Positions 24,025-30,559 of a DNA stretch of 53,550 bases are shown piece after piece (positions within the stretch are counted from its first letter, which is position 1; every line of letters begins with the position of its first letter). A program made the position numbers and the translations under genes. Under the pieces are notes generated by a model, which saw only the letters and a list, made by a program, of their open reading frames with translations, was not told where the DNA came from and did no database searches. The stretch is from Symbiobacterium sp. (GTDB lineage Bacteria; Bacillota; Sulfobacillia; UBA995; UBA9673), in contig DYFB01000072.1 in NCBI GenBank assembly GCA_020725405.1, positions 1-53,550 on the forward strand, given 5' to 3'.

Positions 24025-25394
24025 TGTCCCGTCCCGAGCGCCAGATATTCGAGAGGGTCCGCATCTCCCGCCGGAGGGTGATTCCCCTGCCCGGCGAGGT
24101 CCTCGTGCAGGAAGGGGACCGAGTGAGACCGGAGGACCTCGTCGCCCGGGCGGAGACCGTCCCCGGCGACCCCTACGTGGTCGACCTTCGCAGCGAGCTG
24201 GGCGTAAGCCTAACTCCTGAGCAGGTCGGAAAGGCGATGCTCAAGCGCGTGGGCGATCGCGTGAGGGCCCACGAGCCTATCGCCGAGGTCCGCGTCGGCG
24301 TGTTCGGTGACATACACCAGGCCCGGTCTCCCGTGGACGGGGTCGTCGAGTTCATCTCCCACGCCTACGCCCGCGTCCTCATCCGCGAGGACGCTCAGAA
24401 AGCGGCCCCGGTCGTGATCCTGAACGTGGCCCGGAAGCTTGACATCTCGCCCATGCTCCTGCGGGCCTACATGAGGTACAGGGAAGGGGACGAGGTCCGG
24501 CAGGGCGCCATCATCGCCGACGCCCCGGGCGGGCTCGGCCTCGAGTACTGCTACGCCCCGGCGACGGGCGTCATCGAGAAGATATGCACCCGGACGGGGA
24601 CGGTGACCATCCTGCGCCCCGCCCGCCCGACCGAGGTGGACGCCTACGTCGAGGGAAGGGTAGCGAAGGTGGTCCCCGAGCTGGGGGCCGAGATCGAGAC
24701 GACCGCGGCCTTCATCCAGGGGCTTTTCGGCCTCGGCTTTGAGAACTACGGGCCCCTGGTGGTGGCGGTCCGCGAGCCGGGGGAGGTCGTCGACGAGACG
24801 GACGTCACGGGGGAACACGCGGGGAAGGTCCTCGTCAGCGGGGCTCGCGTGACCCTGACGGCCCTCCGGAAGGCCTCGGAAATCGGCGTCCGGGGAATCA
24901 TCTGCGGCGGGGCCGACCACATCGACCTCGTGGCCTTTCTCGGCCGGGAGATCGGCGCGGGCATCACCGGGCTCGAGGATATCCCGCTGACCCTCATCCT
25001 GACCGAGGGGTTCGGGACCATGCCCATGTCGGCCGATACCTTCGGGCTCCTCCGGGCGATGGAGGGACGGACGGCGTCGATCAACGGCTCGACCCAGGTC
25101 CGGGCGGGAGTGGTCCGCCCGGAGGTCATCATTCCCCTTCCCGGAGAGGATGCCCCGGGGGCGAAGTTTCTCGAGGAGTGTATCGCCGGACGCGACTCCG
25201 GACAAGGAGAAGCCCGTCTCGGGTCGAAGGTTCGTATTGTTCGTAACCCGAAGTTTGGCCGGTGGGGCACTATAGTCGGGTTGCCGGACGAGCCGGTGGC
25301 CTTCGAGACCGAGGCCCGCCTGCCGGCGGCCGAGGTTGAGCTTGACGACGGGGAGCGCCTCTTCGTGCCCCTGGCCAATCTCGAGGTCTTCTAG
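24024..25394 (+). CDS. Conserved protein of unknown function with sandwich-hybrid repeats and C-terminal KOW-like domain
   Basis: I do not recognise a named family. The 456-residue protein has at least three repeated short beta modules in its first half, each of the form G-D-x-V-x(3-5)-I/L-A followed by a P-x-x-G-V/x-I/V-E turn (LVQEGDRVRPEDLVA; GDRVRAHEPIAEV with ARSPVDGVVEFI; GDEVRQGAIIADA with APATGVIEKI), which resembles lipoyl/barrel-sandwich hybrid folds. The middle (about 260-380) alternates hydrophobic strands and helices (VRGIICGGADHIDLVAFLG, LTLILTEGFG), like a Rossmann-type domain. The end (about 398-456) has VRIVRNPKFGRWGTIVGL, a KOW-like element. No signal peptide or membrane segment. 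The start overlaps the MutL-like stop, so the two proteins probably act together. Confidence 0.85.
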   Translation: MSRPERQIFERVRISRRRVIPLPGEVLVQEGDRVRPEDLVARAETVPGDPYVVDLRSELGVSLTPEQVGKAMLKRVGDRVRAHEPIAEVRVGVFGDIHQARSPVDGVVEFISHAYARVLIREDAQKAAPVVILNVARKLDISPMLLRAYMRYREGDEVRQGAIIADAPGGLGLEYCYAPATGVIEKICTRTGTVTILRPARPTEVDAYVEGRVAKVVPELGAEIETTAAFIQGLFGLGFENYGPLVVAVREPGEVVDETDVTGEHAGKVLVSGARVTLTALRKASEIGVRGIICGGADHIDLVAFLGREIGAGITGLEDIPLTLILTEGFGTMPMSADTFGLLRAMEGRTASINGSTQVRAGVVRPEVIIPLPGEDAPGAKFLEECIAGRDSGQGEARLGSKVRIVRNPKFGRWGTIVGLPDEPVAFETEARLPAAEVELDDGERLFVPLANLEVF

Positions 25395-25401
25395 GGCCGA
25401 C

Positions 25402-25443
25402 GGCGTCCGCCCGCGCGGGCGGACCTGGCGGGCGGCGGACGCC
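25402..25443 (+). other. Overlapping inverted repeats before the ABC exporter genes
   Basis: GTCCGCCCGC/GCGGGCGGAC (25405-25424) is a perfect 20-bp palindrome. Part of its left arm, GGCGTCCGCC (25402-25411), can instead pair perfectly with GGCGGACGCC (25434-25443). The two structures exclude each other. They lie in the 84-nt gap between the KOW-like gene and the first ABC gene. There is no U-tract. Confidence 0.55.
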
Positions 25444-25478
25444 CCCGGGCCGGCCGCCGGCGGGGAGGACAGCCGGGC

Positions 25479-27245
25479 TTGAAAGTCCTTGGACGGCTCC
25501 TCGGCTACGCGAGACGGTACTGGCTGGCTCTGGCGGCCGGGGTGGCGGCGATGGGCGCCGGGCTCGTAGCCGCGCTCATCGTTCCGTACATCATCAGGGT
25601 GGTCATCGACCGGGCCATCGTCGGAGGCGACGTGCGCCTCCTGGGGTGGGCCGCGTCAGCGGTCGTCGGCGTGTCCCTGATTCGCGGGGTGTTCGCCTTC
25701 GGCGAGCGCTACGCGATGGAGTACCTCGCCCAGAAGGTCATCTACGACCTGCGCAACGCGCTCTACTCCCACCTCCAAAGGTTGTCGTTCTCCTTCTACG
25801 ACCACGCCCAGACCGGGCAGCTGATGTCGCGGGTCACGGGCGACGTCGAGACCCTCCGGCGGTTCCTGGGCTTCGGGCTTATGAACCTTGTCTCCAACGG
25901 CCTGACCATGCTGGCGGTCCTTGCGGTCCTGGTCAGCCTGCACTGGCGGCTCACCGTGCTCTCGCTGGCCACCCTCCCGTTCACCGTCCTGGCCATCGCC
26001 CGGTTCAGCCGGGAGATCCGCCCGGCCTATACGGCCATCCAGCAGCAGCTCGCAGTCATCACGAGCCGCCTTCAGGAGAACCTGAGCGGCGTCCGCGTCG
26101 TCCGGGCCTTCGCCCGCGAGGAGGACGAGGAGGCCCGCTTCCACCGGGAGAACACGGCCTACCTCGAACGCACGGTCGCGGCGGCCCGGCTGTGGGCCTT
26201 CTTCTTCCCCCTGATGAACTTCATCACCGGGGCCGGCACGGCTCTCGTCATCTGGTACGGCGGGCGGGAGGTCATCCTCGGCCGACTCTCGCTCGGGTCG
26301 CTCGTAGCCTTCAATTCCTTCCTCCTCATGCTCATCATGCCGCTCAGGATGATCGGGTGGATCGTCAACCTGAGCCAGAGAGCCCAGGCAGCCGGCCAGC
26401 GCATATTCGAGATTCTTGACACTGAGCCGGATGTCCGCGATCTTCCTGGAGCCCGCCCTCTCCCACGGGTCCGGGGCGAGGTGGTCTTCGAGAACGTCTC
26501 CTTCACCTATGAGCCGCGCGGGGCCGAGGGGGACGACTCCTTCACCGTCCATGACATCAACCTGCGGGTGCGCCCGGGTGAGACCGTGGCCGTGCTGGGG
26601 GCCACCGGTTCGGGAAAGAGCACGCTCGTGAACCTCATCCCGCGCTTCTACGACCCGACCGCCGGGCGGGTCCTCATCGACGGCGTGGACATCCGCGAGG
26701 TGACCCTGGAGAGCCTGCGCCGGCAGATCGGCGTCGTCCTCCAGGACACCTTCCTCTTTTCGGCCTCCATCCGGGAGAACATCGCCTACGGCCGCCCCGG
26801 GGCTACCCTCGAGGAGATCCAGGAGGCGGCCCGGGCCGCCGGGATCCACGACTTCATCACCGGGCTCCCGCAAGGCTACGACACTCTCGTCGGGGAGCGT
26901 GGGGTGGGCCTTTCCGGAGGCGAGAGACAGCGCGTGGCCATCGCCAGGGCCCTCCTGATGGACCCGCGCATTCTCATCCTCGACGATTCGACCTCCAGCG
27001 TGGACACGGAGACCGAGCACGCTATCCAGGCGGCCCTGAGGCGGCTCATGGTGGGGCGCACGACCTTCGTTATCGCCCAGCGCCTCGCGACGCTCAAGAG
27101 CGCCGACCGCATCGTCGTCCTCGAGGAGGGCCGCATTGTCGACGAGGGCGACCATGCCGCCCTTCTGTCACGAAGCCGCATCTACCGAGAGATATACGGG
27201 CTCCAGTTCAGGCCGCAGGAGGATGCCGGGAGGGAGGGGAGCTAG
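25479..27245 (+). CDS. ABC exporter half-transporter with degenerate ATP site
   Basis: The 588-residue protein fuses six membrane segments (about residues 1-310) to a nucleotide-binding domain (about 330-580). The domain has Walker A GATGSGKST (from 374), LSGGERQRVAIARALL (from 481), Walker B LILDD with Asp503 where the catalytic Glu should be, and the switch loop IAQRLAT with Gln534 in place of His. These two changes mark the non-catalytic member of heterodimeric exporters such as TM287/288 or BmrCD. Start is TTG 25479 after GGGGAGGAC. The next gene follows directly and supplies the complementary features. The substrate (drug, lipid or peptide) cannot be read from sequence. Confidence 0.93.
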   Translation: MKVLGRLLGYARRYWLALAAGVAAMGAGLVAALIVPYIIRVVIDRAIVGGDVRLLGWAASAVVGVSLIRGVFAFGERYAMEYLAQKVIYDLRNALYSHLQRLSFSFYDHAQTGQLMSRVTGDVETLRRFLGFGLMNLVSNGLTMLAVLAVLVSLHWRLTVLSLATLPFTVLAIARFSREIRPAYTAIQQQLAVITSRLQENLSGVRVVRAFAREEDEEARFHRENTAYLERTVAAARLWAFFFPLMNFITGAGTALVIWYGGREVILGRLSLGSLVAFNSFLLMLIMPLRMIGWIVNLSQRAQAAGQRIFEILDTEPDVRDLPGARPLPRVRGEVVFENVSFTYEPRGAEGDDSFTVHDINLRVRPGETVAVLGATGSGKSTLVNLIPRFYDPTAGRVLIDGVDIREVTLESLRRQIGVVLQDTFLFSASIRENIAYGRPGATLEEIQEAARAAGIHDFITGLPQGYDTLVGERGVGLSGGERQRVAIARALLMDPRILILDDSTSSVDTETEHAIQAALRRLMVGRTTFVIAQRLATLKSADRIVVLEEGRIVDEGDHAALLSRSRIYREIYGLQFRPQEDAGREGS

Positions 27246-29198
27246 ATGGCCTGGCATATGCACGGGGCACCGGATGAGGACGCCGTCCGCCCGGTCGATA
27301 CCCGAATCCTTCGCCGGGTCGTCGGCTACGTCCGGCCCTACCGGGGCCGGGTGGCCCTGGCCACGGCTACGATGCTCGTCGCCTCGCTGACCGGCCTCGC
27401 GCCACCGCTTCTCCTCGGGCTGGCCGTCGACCACTACGTCGTCCCCGGCAACCTCGCCGGTCTCACGTGGGTGGCCCTGCTCTACGCGGGTATCCACCTT
27501 GTCAACTGGCTGGCCTCGTACTGGCAGACCTACACCATGGCCTGGGTGGGGCAGAAGGCCATCCACGCCATCCGGCGGGACCTCTTCGCCCACTACCAGA
27601 AGCTCCACGTCGGCTACTTCCAGAAGCACCCGACCGGAGTTCTCATCTCCAGAGCGACGAGCGACGTGGAGTCCATGAGCGAGCTCATCTCGAGCGGCAT
27701 CGTCTACGTGGTGAACGACGTCCTGACCCTGGCCGGCATCATCGGCATCATGTTTTACCTCAACCCGCGGCTCGCCCTGTACGCTCTGGCCACCCTGCCC
27801 CTCGTCGTCCTGGTGGCCACGGTCTTCCGGAACCGGGTTCTCATCGCCTACCGGGAGGTCAGGCATCAGGTGGCCAAGATGGCCGCGAACCTCCAGGAGA
27901 CCATCTCCGGGGTCCGCGTGACCCAATCCTTCGTGCGGGAAGAGGTTAACCGGGAGCGGTTCGACGCCACCAACCTCGACAACTACGCCGCCAACATGAG
28001 GGCGGCCTACCTTTTCAGCGTTTTCGTCCCCACGGTGGAACTCGTCGGGGCGGTCGGGACGGCCATCATCATCTGGTTCGGCGGTCTTTCCGTCATCGGA
28101 GGGCTCCAGGCGGCGGCCGGAGCGCTGGCCGGGGCCACGGGGGCCGGCCATCTGAGTCCGGGCGAGTTCATCGCCTTCCTCACCTACGTCACCCGCTTCT
28201 ACCAACCGATCCGGGACCTCTCAGCCATCTACAACCTGACCCAGCAGGCCACGGCGGCGGCCGAGAAGATATTCGGCATAATGGACACCCGGCCGGCGGT
28301 CGTCGACCGCCCCGGGGCCCTCGAGCTGGAAACGGCCCGGGGGGAGATTGAGTTCAGGAAGGTGACTTTCAGCTACGTCCCGGGCGAACCCGTCCTGCGC
28401 GAGGTGAGCTTCAGGGTTGAGCCGGGGCAGCGCGTGGCCCTGGTCGGCCCGACCGGGGCCGGGAAGACCTCGGTCATCAACCTCGTCGGGCGCTTTTCTG
28501 ACCCGGACTCCGGCTCGGTTCTCATCGACGGGGTCGATGTCCGGGACCTCACCCAGAAGTCGCTCCGCCGGCACCTCGCCTTCGTCCTCCAGGACACCTT
28601 TCTCTTCTCCGGGACGGTCGAGGAGAACATCCGGTTCGGCCGCCCCGGAGCCTCACGGGAGGACTGCATCCAGGCCGCCCGGGCCGTCGGGGCCCACCCC
28701 TTCATCATGAAGCTTCCCCAGGGCTACGACACCGAGGTGGAGGAGAGGGGCGGAAAGCTGTCCGTGGGTCAGAGGCAGCTTGTCTCCTTCGCTCGGGCTC
28801 TCCTCGCCGACCCTCGGGTCCTCATCCTCGACGAGGCGACCTCGAGCGTCGACGCCTACACCGAGGTCATCATCCAGAAAGCGATGGAGCGGCTCCTGGC
28901 CGGGCGGACCTGCCTTGTCATCGCCCACCGCTTGTCGACGGTGCGCGACGCCGACGTCATCCTGGTCATCGACGACGGGCGCATCGTGGAGAGAGGGCGG
29001 CACGCCGAGCTCATGGCCGCCCGCGGCCTTTACCGCCGCCTCTACGAGATGCAGTTCCGCGATGACTCGTCCTCCTCCCCGGGCCCCGGGGGCCCTCTCG
29101 GTGGGACGGGCGGCGGCCCGCCGGCGGGCCCGGGCGAGCCGGTTCTCGGCGGAGGCGGTCCGGCCGGAAGAGGAGACGGCCCCGGGGCCGCCGAATGA
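27246..29198 (+). CDS. ABC exporter half-transporter with catalytic ATP site
   Basis: The partner half-transporter, 650 residues, has six membrane segments and a nucleotide-binding domain with Walker A GPTGAGKTS (from 401), Walker B LILDEATSSVD (Asp529, catalytic Glu530) and His561 in IAHRLST. Its ABC signature is LSVGQ (from 505) rather than LSGGQ. Together with the Asp/Gln changes in the previous protein, this builds one degenerate and one working ATP site, the pattern of asymmetric heterodimers. Its ATG abuts the upstream stop (TAGATG), so equal synthesis is expected. A Gly/Pro-rich tail of about 45 residues follows the domain and is not part of the family. Confidence 0.93.
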   Translation: MAWHMHGAPDEDAVRPVDTRILRRVVGYVRPYRGRVALATATMLVASLTGLAPPLLLGLAVDHYVVPGNLAGLTWVALLYAGIHLVNWLASYWQTYTMAWVGQKAIHAIRRDLFAHYQKLHVGYFQKHPTGVLISRATSDVESMSELISSGIVYVVNDVLTLAGIIGIMFYLNPRLALYALATLPLVVLVATVFRNRVLIAYREVRHQVAKMAANLQETISGVRVTQSFVREEVNRERFDATNLDNYAANMRAAYLFSVFVPTVELVGAVGTAIIIWFGGLSVIGGLQAAAGALAGATGAGHLSPGEFIAFLTYVTRFYQPIRDLSAIYNLTQQATAAAEKIFGIMDTRPAVVDRPGALELETARGEIEFRKVTFSYVPGEPVLREVSFRVEPGQRVALVGPTGAGKTSVINLVGRFSDPDSGSVLIDGVDVRDLTQKSLRRHLAFVLQDTFLFSGTVEENIRFGRPGASREDCIQAARAVGAHPFIMKLPQGYDTEVEERGGKLSVGQRQLVSFARALLADPRVLILDEATSSVDAYTEVIIQKAMERLLAGRTCLVIAHRLSTVRDADVILVIDDGRIVERGRHAELMAARGLYRRLYEMQFRDDSSSSPGPGGPLGGTGGGPPAGPGEPVLGGGGPAGRGDGPGAAE

Positions 29199-29304
29199 CC
29201 CCGGCCGCCGGGCTCGGCTGCGGACGGGCCCGGGGCGCCCAATGACCGCCCACCCCGGGGCGCCGGAGCGGACCCTACGGGCCGTCCGCGGAGGTGTCTC
29301 CTCT

Positions 29305-30543
29305 ATGCGGGCCGAGAGGGACTGCGTTCTCGCCCTCAGTCTGATGCGCGGTATCGGATCGAGGCGCCTCGCCGCTCTCGTGGCTCACTTCGGCTCGGCT
29401 GCCCGGGCCTGGGAGGCCCCGTGCGAGGAGTTGCAGGCCTGCCCCGGCCTTCCCAAGTCGGTGGCCGAACGGTTGGCCAAGACGCGCAAGGCCGTTGACC
29501 CGTCGGAGTTCTCGGCCGGGCTCGCCCGGAAGGGGCTCAGGACCGTGACGGTCCTTGACGCGGACTACCCTCCTGGGTTACGCTCTCTCGCGGACTGCCC
29601 TCCGGTCCTGTACGTTCGGGGAGACGCGGCCTGCCTGGCGGCTCCGGGTGTGGCCGTCGTCGGGACGCGGAAGCCCACGCCCTACGGGCTGGAGACCACC
29701 GGCAGGCTCGCCGCCGGTCTCGCGGCCGCCGGTCTTTCGATCATCTCCGGCCTGGCCGTCGGGATCGACACCGCGGCCCACCGGGCGGCCCTGGAGGCCG
29801 GCGGGGTGACCGTCGCCGTCCTGGGGTCAGGCCACGACCGGCTCTATCCGGAGCGGAACGCCGGTCTCGCCGCTGAGATCGCCCGGCACGGAGGGGCGGT
29901 AATAAGCCAGTTCCCCCCGGACACGCTACCGCTCGGCAGGAACTTCGTCGCCCGGAACCGGGTGGTGGCCGGCCTGGGACTCGCGGTCGTCGTCACCGAG
30001 GCCCCGGAGGAGTCGGGGGCTCTCATCACCGCTGGTTTTGCCCGGCTCTTCGGCCGCCCGGTGATGACCGTTCCGGGACCGGTGTCGTCCCCCGCCTCGG
30101 GAGGATGCCTGGGGCTCCTCCGGGAGGGGGCGAGGGCGGTGGGCTCGGCTGCCGACGTCGTCGCGGACCTCGGGTTCCCGGTTGCGCCCGCGGATGGGTC
30201 CGCGGCCGCGCCTGCGGCCGGGCGCGCGACTGGGTCCGCGGCTGCGCCTGCGGCCGGGCGCGCGACTGGGTCCGCGGCTGCGCCTGCGGCCGGGCGCGCG
30301 ACTGGGTCCGCGGCTGCGCCTGCGGCCGGGCGCGCTTCCGGGCCGCCCCGGGAGACCGGCCCTCGAGTGGAGGGGGACGCGGCCAGGGTTCTGGACTGCC
30401 TCACCCCCGGTGAGGTCGTGCCCTTCGCCCTCCTTCTCGCGCGGACGGGGCTCGGAGCCGACAGATTGGGGGCCCTTCTCGGCTTACTCGAGGTGAAGGG
30501 CCTGGTATCAAGACAGCCCGGAGAGCACTACTCTAGGGTGTGA
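29305..30543 (+). CDS. dprA: DNA processing protein DprA
   Basis: DprA protects incoming single-stranded DNA and loads RecA during transformation; it is also common in non-competent bacteria. The 412-residue protein has an N-terminal helical module (CVLALSLMRGIGSRRLAALV), the Rossmann core with VAVVGTRKPTPYGLETT, SIISGLAVGIDTAAHRAAL, AVLGSGHDRLYPERNAGLA, PLGRNFVARNRVVAGLG and EESGALITAGFA, and a C-terminal winged helix (RVLDCLTPGEVVPF to the end). Four copies of a 12-residue Ala/Gly repeat (298-345) lengthen the linker. ATG 29305 has GGAGGTG 8 nt upstream and is preferred to an in-frame ATG at 29242 without a site. topA follows, as in most Firmicutes. Confidence 0.94.
   Translation: MRAERDCVLALSLMRGIGSRRLAALVAHFGSAARAWEAPCEELQACPGLPKSVAERLAKTRKAVDPSEFSAGLARKGLRTVTVLDADYPPGLRSLADCPPVLYVRGDAACLAAPGVAVVGTRKPTPYGLETTGRLAAGLAAAGLSIISGLAVGIDTAAHRAALEAGGVTVAVLGSGHDRLYPERNAGLAAEIARHGGAVISQFPPDTLPLGRNFVARNRVVAGLGLAVVVTEAPEESGALITAGFARLFGRPVMTVPGPVSSPASGGCLGLLREGARAVGSAADVVADLGFPVAPADGSAAAPAAGRATGSAAAPAAGRATGSAAAPAAGRATGSAAAPAAGRASGPPRETGPRVEGDAARVLDCLTPGEVVPFALLLARTGLGADRLGALLGLLEVKGLVSRQPGEHYSRV
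30196..30339 (+). repeat. 36-bp minisatellite, four copies, inside dprA
   Basis: A 36-bp unit starting GGGTCCGCGG repeats four times (30196, 30232, 30268, 30304). Copies 2 and 3 are identical, copy 1 differs by one base and copy 4 differs at its end. The unit encodes GSAAAPAAGRAT in frame, in the linker between the Rossmann core and the winged helix. Confidence 0.92.
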
Positions 30544-30559
30544 CGATGGGGGAGAGAGC

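Noticed and set aside
29242-29304. Upstream in-frame ATG for dprA
   Set aside because: It lacks a Shine-Dalgarno, adds unconserved sequence, and a perfect GGAGGTG at optimal spacing precedes ATG 29305.
30196-30339. 36-bp repeats as a CRISPR array
   Set aside because: The copies are directly adjacent with no spacers, are in frame within dprA, and no cas genes are nearby.
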